Positions 43,725 to 53,648 of a stretch of DNA of 64,000 bases are shown here, one piece after another. This DNA is from Candidatus Kuenenia stuttgartensis. Its GTDB lineage: Bacteria > Planctomycetota > Planctomycetia > Isosphaerales > Isosphaeraceae. The stretch covers positions 62,001-126,000 of the forward strand of contig CAMBEP010000007.1 of NCBI GenBank assembly GCA_945865635.1. Direction: 5' to 3'. A model generated the notes under the pieces. It ran no database searches. It had not been told where the DNA came from and was given only the letters and a program-made list of their open reading frames with translations. The position numbers and the translations under genes were made by a program. Numbering within the stretch: position 1 is the stretch's first letter; each line of letters begins with the position of its first letter.

Positions 43725-45743
43725 TCAGAACTTGGGTATGAGCTTGGCCCGTTCCTGATAAATGGTGCTTCGAACATTTTCACCACGCATGACTGAAAAG
43801 CCTTTCCCCATCAAATCTTGTGCGAGATCGGCCCAAGGGGTGCCCGGGAATTTTTCGATCACGATTCCGAATAATCGCTTGGCCTCTGCCAGCGGTTTTT
43901 CGGTCATTTTAGTGGGTGCGACTGGCGGACCCGCATGCCAGACGGTCCAGGTGACCAATCGCCCTTGGATCGGTTTATTGTTGGGCACGGGTGCCTTGCC
44001 CGACTGAATTGAGGCGGCCCAGGCTTCCATCAGTGCAACATATTCTATCATCTTGACTTGCGCATAAACGAGCTGGGCAAGCATCAAGTCATAGTTCGCC
44101 TGCCAGCGGCGTTCTGGTTCGCGATCCCGGTCTTTTTCCAGGGCTCTCAAGCGTTTTTCCATAGCGACAACCAGAGTGTATCGCTCACGTGCCAGATTTG
44201 TGGCCTGCACAATGGCTGGCAAGGTTTCCTGGATATTGATTGGGAATTCTTCGCGCTGGCCAAAGTTCTTGGTGGTCTCGATTATTTGTGCCATTGTGGA
44301 TCTCAGGACCGATTTATTTCGCCTGAGAAGATAGGCCGGCCGGCCTTCGTAATCCGGAGCAAGTTCCTTGACAGCACTATAGTTATAGGCTTTTTCTCGC
44401 TGCCGGACCCGCTCGTTTTCGGCTGTTGGAAGGATAAAATAGCGGCCACCGGTCTCTTTGGTAAGCCTGGCCAGATCATAAGGTGCAAATCCGGACGGCT
44501 GGTCTTCCCGCCTGGGATGGAGGCCATCCCATTGCAAGGTCTCCAGCGCAGCCGTTTCCGGGCCCCGGCGAATCGATGTCCAATAAACGTCACGGGTCTG
44601 GGGATCAACCCACCGATACTGGAGCCGATCCGTGCCAAACATCGCTTGCCGGCCGATCACAAAGACTGGTACACGAAGCCGCTTGCATGCGGCTGTCACA
44701 TCCTCAATATTCATGTAGTCGTCCGCAGATTCGTCTGTCACCACCACCACGATCAACTGCTGATCCTGCCCTACCAGAGACGCATAACGCTGAAGCGTTT
44801 TGGCCACGGCCTGAAACGTGTTTTCCGTGCCTGTCGTGTCCACTCTCAACTTATTCACGGCGGCGGCGATTTTCGCTTTGTCCGCAGTCGGGTCCTGCAT
44901 CAATTCAAATTGTTCGCCAAAGCCGATCACGGCATGACGCAGCGGATCCGTCTCGGCCCTGGCCTTGCGCCGGTCTGTCCGCTTCTTCGGGTCTGTCTCG
45001 GCAACATCCGAACCTGCTTCAACTTCCGACCGTTTTTCCGACATCTGATCGACCCGTGCCCCAAGATCGTCTGTAATCTTGTTGAACTTGGCAAGAACCG
45101 CCTGCTGATCATCACGCATGGATTCCGATTCGTCAAACAGCCAAGCCACAACCACCCTTTGACGCCCAAGCCTGGTCAGAATCTCGCGAGACAACTGGTC
45201 AAGCGCCTCGCCTACATCCTGAGCGGGCAGAACATCGCCTTTGAACCCCGCCTGACCCTGTAATATCTGCGAGGCCACCGGTGAAACAAAATCCATGGAG
45301 ACCTTCGGCACTACGATATCTACCAGCAAGTCCTCCGGCCGCATATACTTGCCAGCTTCGGAGAGCACTGGGGTGGCCGATGGCTTTTCGGTTTTTGCGA
45401 GATCACCAGCCATTGCCGATGCCGCAAGGGTCCGCACCGGGTCGTCCGACGGGTCGGCCATCATGTGAAGAATCTCTTCAGGAGCCACCTTCGTGTCAAA
45501 CGGCGATGCGTCAAACGACTTGATCTTCTCCATCGGCGGAGCCGTGACATAAGTCACGAGTGTCAGAAACATCAGCAAAAGAAAGTGGAAAACCACGCTT
45601 AAAAGCCAGGCTGGCAAGGCCTTGAGCGACTTCTTCAAGCGGCCTAGCGACGACACACCAGCCGCTTTTCTGCGACCATCGTGATCCGATGAAGCTCTTG
45701 GCTTCATGGACTTCGTCGGGGGGTTTTCACCTTCTACTGCCAT
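43725..45743 (-). CDS. membrane-anchored VWA-domain protein 1
   Basis: This is a large protein of about 672 residues. Near residue 45, ALPAWLLSVVFHFLLLMFL is a single membrane segment. The VWA domain begins with VVVAWLFDESESMRDDQQAV near residue 200; FDESESM is the MIDAS metal site (DxSxS). It continues with VIGFGEQFELMQDPTADKAK, VDTTGTENTFQAVAKTLQRY and LIVVVVTDESADDY. The C-terminal half is helical with many charged residues. The VWA fold binds protein partners through a metal. The adjacent gene upstream is a clear paralogue with the same order of segments. The start at 45743 is preferred to an in-frame ATG at 45782. Confidence 0.83.
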   Translation of the reverse strand: MAVEGENPPTKSMKPRASSDHDGRRKAAGVSSLGRLKKSLKALPAWLLSVVFHFLLLMFLTLVTYVTAPPMEKIKSFDASPFDTKVAPEEILHMMADPSDDPVRTLAASAMAGDLAKTEKPSATPVLSEAGKYMRPEDLLVDIVVPKVSMDFVSPVASQILQGQAGFKGDVLPAQDVGEALDQLSREILTRLGRQRVVVAWLFDESESMRDDQQAVLAKFNKITDDLGARVDQMSEKRSEVEAGSDVAETDPKKRTDRRKARAETDPLRHAVIGFGEQFELMQDPTADKAKIAAAVNKLRVDTTGTENTFQAVAKTLQRYASLVGQDQQLIVVVVTDESADDYMNIEDVTAACKRLRVPVFVIGRQAMFGTDRLQYRWVDPQTRDVYWTSIRRGPETAALETLQWDGLHPRREDQPSGFAPYDLARLTKETGGRYFILPTAENERVRQREKAYNYSAVKELAPDYEGRPAYLLRRNKSVLRSTMAQIIETTKNFGQREEFPINIQETLPAIVQATNLARERYTLVVAMEKRLRALEKDRDREPERRWQANYDLMLAQLVYAQVKMIEYVALMEAWAASIQSGKAPVPNNKPIQGRLVTWTVWHAGPPVAPTKMTEKPLAEAKRLFGIVIEKFPGTPWADLAQDLMGKGFSVMRGENVRSTIYQERAKLIPKF

Positions 45744-45961
45744 GAAAAGCGACCCACTCTGGTTGAGAATTCGGAACCGCAACGAGCCACTCGACTAGAT
45801 CAGACTGATCCTCTCTGGAATTCCAGGCGATCAGGAATCTGACACCGGAAAATCGATCCATAACCGTCTTTTTTCGCTACAAAATCGATTATAGGGCTCC
45901 CGGTGATCGCAAGGAAAGCCTAAGCCGTAAAATCTGACTGTATGCTTTTTGGGTCATAGAC

Positions 45962-47962
45962 TTATAGCTTGATTGGTGGTTTGACTGGCATCTTGGGTGG
46001 TCTTGGTGGTGGTCTATTGTTGTTTCCTGGCAATGGCTTTGGCGGCGGCGGAATTATGAATTCCACCCATTTGAAGCCAAGTGGTGCCGAGAGCTCGCGG
46101 CTGGCCAAGTCGGCCCAGGGCGTTCCTGGATGATCTGTGACGACTTTTTGCAGCAATCCCCACGCCTCTTTCGAGGCGGCCTTGGCTTTGTCGCCCGAGA
46201 CAATTTCGTCGGAGGGCTCCAGACGCCAGGCATTCGAGCCGGGTTTCTGGAATTTTGGCGACTCCTTACGCAGCTTGGCGCATGCCGAGTTGTATTCGAC
46301 ACACCGAACTCGCAGGGCCAATAATCGGCCACGCATCAGGTCGTAGTGGGCTCGCCAGCGCCTCGATGGTTCTCGATCTCGACTTGGAGCCGCTTTTTCG
46401 ATTGGAATCAGAGCGGCATCCACAATATACGCCCACTGGGCCGCCTGGCTTTGCTGCTGTAAGATCACGCGATTGAAATTTTCGTCCTCAATCGCCGGGA
46501 ACATCAATCCAGGCGCTGCCTGTATGGTTCGCTGAGTGGCCGCTGAAGCTTGTACCAAGCAACGTCGCAACGGCCAACGGACCAGATCTCGTTCATAATC
46601 CGCCCTCGTTCCCAAGTCCGGACGGTATTCCCGCAAGTGGTCGCCGCGAAACTGCCGCCATCCGGGAATATCGCGGCTCACAAAATAAATTCCGCCCGAT
46701 TGGGCCGCAAGCCGGCTCAGAGCAAACGGCCCAAACCCGGAACTCATCGGCTGGCCGGGATTCTGGTGCGGGTACCAATACGGTATCTGAATCTGTTCAA
46801 GCTCTGCACTCTCAGGCCCCTGCCGCACTTCAAGTCCAAAGGAGACCTCACCGGTTTCGGGGTCCCGATAATCCATTCGGCCCAACACCTGACCGAAAAG
46901 GGCGGGCGACCCCAGTACAAAGACCGGTGTTTTCATGCGATTTGTGATCGCAATGGCGTCTTCCAGGGCCTGCTCGTCGTCGCCGACCTCGTCGGTCACC
47001 GTGACAATCATGACCTGATATTTCTGCTTGGCCCGCTCAAACCGGCCATATTTCTGGCTCGCCAGCCCGACACTCTGGAAGGTGTTCTCAATGCCTGTCG
47101 AGTCCAGCTTCACCTGGCGGATCGCAGACGAGATCTCCTGAGGGCTCGAGACCGGCTGTTCCAGCATCTCCATCTGCCTCTGGCCAAAACCAATCACCAT
47201 GCCCAAGAGTGCATCGCCGCTAGAGAGCCCGTCGCTATCAAGCTGCGCCACGTGCTTGTAGACATTCTCCACCTGAATCGCCATCTGATCACGCTCCACA
47301 CTCAGGCTCATGGAGGCGTCAAACAACCATATGATTAGCGTAGGACCAGACTTGAGACGATTGTGGATCTCTGTGGCAAGCCGGTCGACTGCCCCCTCCA
47401 CTCCACCCACATATTCGGCACCCGTGCCGCGAATCGAGACATTTTTGTCAAGCTTGGTCGCCTCGGGCAACTGCATGGCAGCAGGCTTGGAAATATCAAC
47501 GAGGCTCAAGTCGACCAGTGGGTCCCGTTCAGGCGATTCCACAATCGCTGTCGAAACTTGCGGCGCAAATGATCCCGTCTCCGCCGGCTTGCTGGTCGGG
47601 TCGGCCACCTGGCCCAACTGCTCCAGCTTGAGCCGCTCCATTTCCGGCAGGGCTGTCTCGACAATCACCCGGGCATCCAGCCTGACGTCCTTCTGGGGCT
47701 CGGAAATGGCAAATGTGGCAAACATTAAAACCGCTACCACCACCACATGCACAAATAGACTCACAAATGCCGCCGGCAAATTGGCCGGATGGATCCGATC
47801 AAAACCCAGCCTTTGCCCCAACGGGCTGTGTGCCAGGATCAGCCACTGTTTTTCCAGCCGCCTGATCACCAGATTATGAGTGGTCAAAGCAGACAAATTC
47901 CACCAGAACCGCTGGAGGAGATCCACAATGGCCAGTCGTTTCAAGCTTGATGGAATCTGCAT
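45962..47962 (-). CDS. membrane-anchored VWA-domain protein 2
   Basis: This is a 666-residue paralogue of the neighbouring gene. After a basic N-terminus it has one membrane segment (AAFVSLFVHVVVVAVLMFAT). The VWA domain opens with TLIIWLFDASMSLSVERDQM; FDASMSL is the MIDAS DxSxS site. It continues with VIGFGQRQMEMLEQPVSSPQ, LDSTGIENTFQSVGLASQKY and MIVTVTDEVGDDE. The C-terminal part shows the same segment order as the partner (MRGRLLALRVRCVEYNSACA). It ends in a Pro/Arg tail (NNRPPPRPPKMPVKPPIKL). About 220 bases separate it from the second copy, so the pair arose by tandem duplication. The exb set lies further along the same strand. Confidence 0.85.
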   Translation of the reverse strand: MQIPSSLKRLAIVDLLQRFWWNLSALTTHNLVIRRLEKQWLILAHSPLGQRLGFDRIHPANLPAAFVSLFVHVVVVAVLMFATFAISEPQKDVRLDARVIVETALPEMERLKLEQLGQVADPTSKPAETGSFAPQVSTAIVESPERDPLVDLSLVDISKPAAMQLPEATKLDKNVSIRGTGAEYVGGVEGAVDRLATEIHNRLKSGPTLIIWLFDASMSLSVERDQMAIQVENVYKHVAQLDSDGLSSGDALLGMVIGFGQRQMEMLEQPVSSPQEISSAIRQVKLDSTGIENTFQSVGLASQKYGRFERAKQKYQVMIVTVTDEVGDDEQALEDAIAITNRMKTPVFVLGSPALFGQVLGRMDYRDPETGEVSFGLEVRQGPESAELEQIQIPYWYPHQNPGQPMSSGFGPFALSRLAAQSGGIYFVSRDIPGWRQFRGDHLREYRPDLGTRADYERDLVRWPLRRCLVQASAATQRTIQAAPGLMFPAIEDENFNRVILQQQSQAAQWAYIVDAALIPIEKAAPSRDREPSRRWRAHYDLMRGRLLALRVRCVEYNSACAKLRKESPKFQKPGSNAWRLEPSDEIVSGDKAKAASKEAWGLLQKVVTDHPGTPWADLASRELSAPLGFKWVEFIIPPPPKPLPGNNNRPPPRPPKMPVKPPIKL

Positions 47963-48505
47963 GGCGTGTGTTCACACACTTGGAATTGGAAGGCGGTTGC
48001 TCATGGTTTGCAAACCATGATTCAACAGGGCCTTAGATTTATTGTAATCGATCGCTTCAATTTCTGACACCCAGGAGCAGAAAAAAAGCCCTTGACGGCA
48101 AGATCGATCCTCATAAACCGATCCCGATCACCCGCCTTCCCTACATTTCTTACGTCGCTGATTTGCAATTGTCCTCAAAATTCTGGAAAAAAAACTTTTT
48201 CGCCCACCGCCTAACCACCAATCGCATGGAGATTATTCAAGTCATGGATGGCACACTCTTCCGACCCACAACCCATAATAATCGACCTTGTCCAAATCGG
48301 TTTCTGGTCAGGAAAAGGTCTGGAACTGTGTGCTGGTCCCTTGCGATTTCTTGGAGAATTTCGCATAATTTACTGGGAACAGCCTCGCGCCCGTGGTCGG
48401 GCCGGTGTCGCCGGACAAACTGGATTTGTTCTTGATCCGACACCTTCAGCTCGTGCCGAAGCCCCGACCCGCGCCCCGTGTGCATCACAGGACGACTGTT
48501 CCCCC
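47963..48505. other. intergenic region upstream of guaB
   Basis: About 540 bases lie between the divergent VWA and guaB genes. The guaB frame is open upstream to 48248, but those residues ([18 protein letters not shown] and a low-complexity Ala/Arg/Pro part) are unlike any IMPDH and overlap no other gene. A weak promoter-like sequence (TTGACG near 48091, CATAAA about 15 bases on) is possible. Confidence 0.4.
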
Positions 48506-49999
48506 ATGCAAGACCGGATCGCTTACAAAGGTTACACGTTCGACGACCTCCTTCTCGAACCCGGCTACTCGGAAATTTTGCCAGGTCAGGCCGATACGCG
48601 CACGATGCTCACATTGCGCATTCGCCTGAATATCCCGATCCTGTCCGCACCAATGGACACCGTCACCGAAGCCAATCTGGCCATTGCGCTTGCCCAGGAG
48701 GGGGGCCTTGGGATTATCCACAAAAATCTGCCGATCGATGAGCAGACCCGTGAAGTGGTCAAAGTCAAACGCTCCGAAAACGGTATCATTGTCGATCCCA
48801 TCACGCTCCCGCCCGAAGCCTCTGTCGGAGAGGCCCGCGAGATCATGGTCGACCACAATATCTCAGGCGTCCCGATCGTTCAGGCCGACGGCACTCTCTG
48901 CGGAATCCTCACCCGCCGCGACCTGCGATTCCTCGAATCGCTCGACATCCGCGCCTCTGAGGTCATGACCAAAGGCCGCAATAATCTGATCGTCGCCCCG
49001 GAAGGCACCAGCCTTGAAGCCGCTGACCAGATTCTGAACCGAAACAAAGTCGAAAAACTCCTGCTCATCAACGATGCCTATCAGTTGAAGGGCCTGATCA
49101 CCATCAAGGATATCGACAAAATCCATCGTTATCCGAACGCCTGCAAGGACAGCCGCGGCCGCCTGCGGGTCGGAGCCGCCGTCGGTGTTCACGATTATGA
49201 GCGCGTCAGGCGACTGATCGAGGCCGATGTCGATGTGATCACCGTCGACTCCGCACATGGCCATTCACGAAATGTCCTGGAAACAGTCCAGAAAATTAAA
49301 GCCGAATTCAACATTGAAGTCATCGCTGGCAATGTCGCAACCGCTGAGGGGGCCAAGGCGCTGGCCGATGCGGGCGCCGACGCCGTCAAGGTCGGCATCG
49401 GGCCGGGTTCCATCTGCACCACACGCGTTGTGAGCGGTGTGGGCGTGCCTCAGATGTCGGCCATCTTCAATTGTGCCAAAGCCTTGCAGGGCCGTGTCCC
49501 GATCATTGCCGACGGCGGTATCCGTTACTCAGGCGACATTTCCAAAGCCTTGGCCGCAGGTGCCAATTGTGTGATGATCGGTGGCCTTTTCGCCGGCCTT
49601 GCAGAAAGCCCCGGCGAGATGATCATCTATCGTGGCCGAAGCTTCAAAACCTATCGCGGCATGGGCAGCCTCGGCGCCATGGCCAAGGGCAGTCACGAAC
49701 GATATCGACAAGAAGGCAAGAATCCTACAAAATTCGTGCCTGAAGGTGTCGAAGGACGAGTTCCTTATAAAGGCACTCTTTCGGATTACGTCTTTCAACT
49801 CGTGGGCGGTATCAAGGCCGGCATGGGTTATTGCGGAACGGCTACCATCGATGAACTGCACAAAAAAGCACGGTTCATTCAGGTGACTGGTGCGGGCGTT
49901 CTCGAAAATCACCCGCATGATATTGTCATCACGCAGGAAGCTCCAAACTATACCAGCTTCTCCGCTGGCGATGGGGAATCCGTCCGTGGTGGAATGTAA
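48506..49999 (+). CDS. guaB: inosine-5'-monophosphate dehydrogenase
   Basis: GuaB oxidises IMP to XMP with NAD+, the committed step of guanine nucleotide synthesis. The 497-residue length and order fit the family. The N-terminal barrel starts [18 protein letters not shown] with [20 protein letters not shown]. Two CBS domains follow ([39 protein letters not shown]). The catalytic Cys304 is in [19 protein letters not shown], and [20 protein letters not shown] and [20 protein letters not shown] carry the flap and phosphate-binding loop. The ATG at 48506 matches the standard start. The gene lies 540 bases from its upstream neighbour and 45 bases before a small secreted protein gene. Confidence 0.97.
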   Translation: MQDRIAYKGYTFDDLLLEPGYSEILPGQADTRTMLTLRIRLNIPILSAPMDTVTEANLAIALAQEGGLGIIHKNLPIDEQTREVVKVKRSENGIIVDPITLPPEASVGEAREIMVDHNISGVPIVQADGTLCGILTRRDLRFLESLDIRASEVMTKGRNNLIVAPEGTSLEAADQILNRNKVEKLLLINDAYQLKGLITIKDIDKIHRYPNACKDSRGRLRVGAAVGVHDYERVRRLIEADVDVITVDSAHGHSRNVLETVQKIKAEFNIEVIAGNVATAEGAKALADAGADAVKVGIGPGSICTTRVVSGVGVPQMSAIFNCAKALQGRVPIIADGGIRYSGDISKALAAGANCVMIGGLFAGLAESPGEMIIYRGRSFKTYRGMGSLGAMAKGSHERYRQEGKNPTKFVPEGVEGRVPYKGTLSDYVFQLVGGIKAGMGYCGTATIDELHKKARFIQVTGAGVLENHPHDIVITQEAPNYTSFSAGDGESVRGGM

Positions 50000-50044
50000 A
50001 CGAAGATTTTCCATTTCAGATACTATCAAAACAAGGTGGCAACC

Positions 50045-50467
50045 ATGATCCGATTGAAAACCATTCTGAGCCTCTCCATTTTGGGCCTAGCTGCCCCCCT
50101 GACAATCTCTGCGCTGGATGCCCCCAAAGTGGCCATCGAAAAACCGGCCGATGTGATCCAGGCCTCAAAGGCCCGTGATCATATCGACATGACCATCACC
50201 GTGGAACTCACTGTGAAGTCTTCCAAAAATGCCGACAAGCAAATGCGCTATTACCTTGATTCCGAAGTCGATTACAAAGCCGATCAAAACCTGGCACTGG
50301 TCATCACCTACGACTCAGCCAAAGATTTTGAGAAGGCCGGCATCAAAGATATCATCGCCCACTTCAGCGATAAAACCATCCGGGCCACCGGCAAGGTCAT
50401 TCGCGAATCAGACCAGACCCGGATCTATATCACCGAAGCCAAACAAATTCAAATGGTCAAGAAATAA
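50045..50467 (+). CDS. small secreted protein, OB-like or unknown
   Basis: The protein has 140 residues and a signal peptide (TILSLSILGLAAPLTISALD). The mature part is a single compact domain: KVAIEKPADVIQASKARDHI, VELTVKSSKNADKQMRYYL, YKADQNLALVITYDSAKDF, TGKVIRESDQTRIYITEAKQ. The strand pattern, with a pair of charged loops, resembles an OB-fold, but the resemblance is weak. AAGGTGG lies before the ATG at 50045. It is 45 bases after guaB and is closed by a terminator, so it is probably read with guaB, but no functional link is evident. Confidence 0.65.
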   Translation: MIRLKTILSLSILGLAAPLTISALDAPKVAIEKPADVIQASKARDHIDMTITVELTVKSSKNADKQMRYYLDSEVDYKADQNLALVITYDSAKDFEKAGIKDIIAHFSDKTIRATGKVIRESDQTRIYITEAKQIQMVKK

Positions 50468-50511
50468 GACGCCCGCTGATGCCCGTCTGAACTGAATTTC
50501 AATCGATTGAG

Positions 50512-50549
50512 GCGATGCGATTTTTTACGATCGCAATCGCTATTTTTTT
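50512..50549 (+). terminator. terminator after guaB and its follow-on gene
   Basis: A GC-rich hairpin (GCGATGCGA on one side, TCGCAATCGC on the other, at 50512-50540) with a T-rich loop is followed by a run of seven T. One base is bulged, so the stem is not perfect. Confidence 0.65.
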
Positions 50550-50567
50550 ATATGCCAACCATTCCAT

Positions 50568-52895
50568 TTATTCCGACACGGCACCCGATTTTGGCGACCA
50601 TTCCGGAAGATGACCCACCGACTCAAGTGCCTTCTTGCTGACCGGTATACCCCACATCTGGAAATATGGGCCGAGGTTTCGGCGAGTCTCCTGAGAGAGG
50701 CCCGTCAGCCAGCCAGCCCACCTCTGAGCGTCGTTCCTGGGCCTTGATTCAAAAGGCTGAACCTGCGCTGCCGCAAAGTACCTGACAAATGGTTCCCATC
50801 CAAAGCTTTCCTGTATCTCCATAAAGAAGGCCAGTGCCAGAAAGGGGTCATTCTGGAATTTCTCGAAATTTGGCCCTGTCCTCTGATATTCCGCCAATGC
50901 CTTCCGCCGCTTATCGCCCACAAGCAAGCCTGGGTGACCTGCTGACGGCTTGCCCACCATTTTCTCATAAACATAAAGTGCAAACAGATTGTTTGTCACT
51001 TCACCAAGCCCGGATGGTGTCCATTCGCTGCGCTGCCGATTATGACCAATTTCATGAAGAATCCCCCAGGTGATTCCACCCGGTTCTGTTGTCATCAGTT
51101 TTGTGTCATTACTGAATATCGGGACAACGTCCATAAATGTCATGATCGGATTTCCCGAATGCATATAACCTGCCGAAATCTGGCGGTCGGGCACCACCCA
51201 CTGGGTCGGCTTGTATTCCCGATTCAGAGGGCCAAGCTGATCCTGAGTTTCCATGATTTGATCCCACAGTCGCAACAACGGGCGTGGATCTTTGATACCC
51301 CTCACACTTTCAGAAGGCAGATCAAGCCCAACGTGCCGGGATTGCAACTGGGCCCAGGGCGCAGGTGCATGACGAAGTTTCTCCCATTCCGATAGATCCG
51401 TTTTATTCATTACAAAATGAGGCGCAGCCACTGCACCCGTGATTTGCAACTCCAGCCGATCCGCCAATGGCGTCTCGATTTCAATCATGATCAGCCCGCC
51501 AAATGCGCTTGCAAATTGATTTTGATCCGCCTGAACACCTTGCTTCAAGCGCCAGGCCCGGCTGATCTCAGGATGGCGCTCCCATTGGTCCAAATGCCAC
51601 AATTGATCACTGTGATTCCCTATCCGGACACGAATCTCTGTGGGAATTTCCAAGCCTTCCGGTTTGATTTTTATGCCCACCACCGATCCGGCCGGTGCGT
51701 ATAGGCCTGTACCAAGCTTGCCCCTGGAATCACGTTCAAATACAATCGTTTTTTGAATTCTGGGTGCATCGGCAGGCACACTGCCAGGAAAATCGGCGGC
51801 GCTCGGGTTGGCCTTGACCGCTGCGGCAGGCAGGATTGCATCCATCTCGTAATCCATCTGGATTGCAATTCTATCGAGAATATCCACACGCTTTACGGGA
51901 TGCTCTTTTGAGATTATCCGTCGCGTGTGCCTGGCAAGGTGGTCTATCAATCGCGGCCGAAAGGTCGTATCCGAATTCGGTACAGCTCTTAATGCAATCA
52001 GTAGGGAAGCCCCGATTTGTTCCAGTTCTGCCTGCTTCAGAACCTGTTTCCGGTCGCTGGCCGATTTCAATGTCTCAAATGCAACCCCTGCATTCAATAA
52101 AGCGAGTTGGTCGGGATCGGAAGCCGCCATAAACTTGCCATCCGTCGGCTCGGCTGTTGCATTGGTGACGGCTAAGCCCGCCTCGGCCAGAACCGGCGTG
52201 AGCGGAAAGTCTTGCATCAGCGACTTCCCCCCTGAGATCTGCTCCCAACCCCAACCTGTAATCCCAAACAACACCCCCCTGCCACTGGCCAAGTGCTTGC
52301 GCACAGACTCCGATTGCTGTTTCGTGCGAATATCGCCGGCTGTCAGAATCAGCAATTCTTGATTGCCAAGAGTTTCGGACCAGTCACCAATCAGATTGCT
52401 AACTTCCCAGCCTGCTTTCGTAAAGAAAGGGGCCAGGTTAGGGTGGTTGACCAATGCCAGTCGCAGTTTTTCGGTCGGTTTTGGTGATGGTTCTGCAATC
52501 GACACATGAGCCGCCCAGCGTGCCAGCCGAAGGACAAGCTTGCCTGTGTCGGCCTCTGCAAAAGCATTGGTGTCGAGATAGCCATCATGCCCGAAGGCGA
52601 CCATTCGCCCCTTCTTCTCTCCGCCGAATTCGCCCGCGGCAATCACCGAAACCAGTGAATTGCCATTCCTGCCAGCCACAACGACAAAAGACCGATCATT
52701 AAATGACGAAATCTGACCTGGTAAACCCGGTGAAGCAAATCGTGTTAGATTTGCAGTCAACGCCGCCTGATCGGTTTTGAACGAGGTTTTCTGGCCCTTT
52801 GCTTTGGGCAACTGCCAGACCATTGGCACCACAAGAATGGCGATGAAAATGGCACCTTGACGGGCACGAATGAAATTCTTGGGTAAAGAGCGCAT
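50568..52895 (-). CDS. secreted M60-type (enhancin-like) peptidase
   Basis: This protein has about 775 residues and an N-terminal hydrophobic segment (GAIFIAILVVPMVWQLPKA). The peptidase motif is GILHEIGHNRQRSEWTPSGL, with HEIGH near residue 614, followed by GEVTNNLFALYVYEKMVG, which supplies the third ligand. This HExGHxxQ pattern is typical of the M60 family (Pfam PF13402), whose members cleave mucin-like O-glycoproteins or peptides. The large region before it (residues about 50-590) has beta-rich segments and carries no recognised family motif; it may bind glycan. A GATase1-like element is possible near residue 100 but is not secure. The start at 52895 gives a good leader; the ATG at 52925 is an alternative. 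Confidence 0.82.
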   Translation of the reverse strand: MRSLPKNFIRARQGAIFIAILVVPMVWQLPKAKGQKTSFKTDQAALTANLTRFASPGLPGQISSFNDRSFVVVAGRNGNSLVSVIAAGEFGGEKKGRMVAFGHDGYLDTNAFAEADTGKLVLRLARWAAHVSIAEPSPKPTEKLRLALVNHPNLAPFFTKAGWEVSNLIGDWSETLGNQELLILTAGDIRTKQQSESVRKHLASGRGVLFGITGWGWEQISGGKSLMQDFPLTPVLAEAGLAVTNATAEPTDGKFMAASDPDQLALLNAGVAFETLKSASDRKQVLKQAELEQIGASLLIALRAVPNSDTTFRPRLIDHLARHTRRIISKEHPVKRVDILDRIAIQMDYEMDAILPAAAVKANPSAADFPGSVPADAPRIQKTIVFERDSRGKLGTGLYAPAGSVVGIKIKPEGLEIPTEIRVRIGNHSDQLWHLDQWERHPEISRAWRLKQGVQADQNQFASAFGGLIMIEIETPLADRLELQITGAVAAPHFVMNKTDLSEWEKLRHAPAPWAQLQSRHVGLDLPSESVRGIKDPRPLLRLWDQIMETQDQLGPLNREYKPTQWVVPDRQISAGYMHSGNPIMTFMDVVPIFSNDTKLMTTEPGGITWGILHEIGHNRQRSEWTPSGLGEVTNNLFALYVYEKMVGKPSAGHPGLLVGDKRRKALAEYQRTGPNFEKFQNDPFLALAFFMEIQESFGWEPFVRYFAAAQVQPFESRPRNDAQRWAGWLTGLSQETRRNLGPYFQMWGIPVSKKALESVGHLPEWSPKSGAVSE

Positions 52896-53648
52896 GTCTG
52901 ATCTCTGAAAATCGTTGTGGGTCATGAAGATCTGGAAGATTATCAGATCTTAAAGCAGATTCATATGGTTTTGCAACCTGAGCAAATTCCTGAGATCAAA
53001 AAAAAGGGGGAGGGGGAAGATCATCACTTTCCGATAGCGGACTGTCGTGGTCCACGAAAGCGGATTTGAGAGTTTTACGAACTCAAGGAAAAAAGCGATG
53101 CCATCCATGGCGTCTCCTTACATAACCAGCAACGGACATTGGACATCAAACGACCAGAGAAATATCAAACAAAAGGCTCCTCATCGGTCTCAGGATTTTT
53201 TGGATTATTGTGAATCAACGGAGGCATTTTTGGGGGTCCAGGGCACGATAATAGATCCATATGTGCTGGTCTGTCAGGTTCTGTTCTTTCCGGCCCTGGC
53301 CAACTTTTCTGGAAGCTTCGAAACAGGTCTGAAAAATGCTCAAATCCACACCCAAAAACCGCTTCCTTTGGATCGACACAACTTCTTTGATTACATAGGG
53401 TATTGTCAAGAATACAAAACGAAATTCCAAGGTGATCCGGCGGGCATCCGAACCGAAACAGGCATTGGAAATTTGATCGCATCGGGTTTCAACCTGATTT
53501 CAAAGTACCAGAATGAAACGCCGTGTGCCGTGAGAAGCGGGTGATTTGCCATTGGCGAAAACGGTTAGAAATGTTATACAGGGGAATCATGCTGATGGTC
53601 TCACAGAGAGATCGAATAGACTCACCAAAATATTCAAGGCGATCACGG
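52896..53648. other. intergenic region before the flagellar export genes
   Basis: About 750 bases. A frame of 165 residues at 53047-53544 is open on the plus strand, but it has no ribosome-binding site, an unlike composition and overlaps a minus-strand frame of equal quality, so it is not called. A poly-A/poly-G tract lies near 53001-53020. The promoter of the fli block should lie here. Confidence 0.45.

Noticed and set aside
44058-45263. 401-residue frame on the plus strand
   Set aside because: Entirely antisense to the VWA gene at 43725-45743, which has MIDAS and membrane features; the antisense product is Cys/His/Arg-rich without motifs.
46550-47338. 262-residue plus-strand frame
   Set aside because: Antisense to the second VWA gene; composition (Arg/His-rich) is typical of a shadow frame.
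48248-48505. N-terminal extension of guaB (86 residues)
   Set aside because: Not found in IMPDH proteins; the family start [16 protein letters not shown] lies at 48506. The extension is low-complexity Ala/Arg/Pro.
53047-53544. 165-residue frame upstream of fliO
   Set aside because: No ribosome-binding site, no family-like motifs, and a comparable frame on the other strand in the same place.
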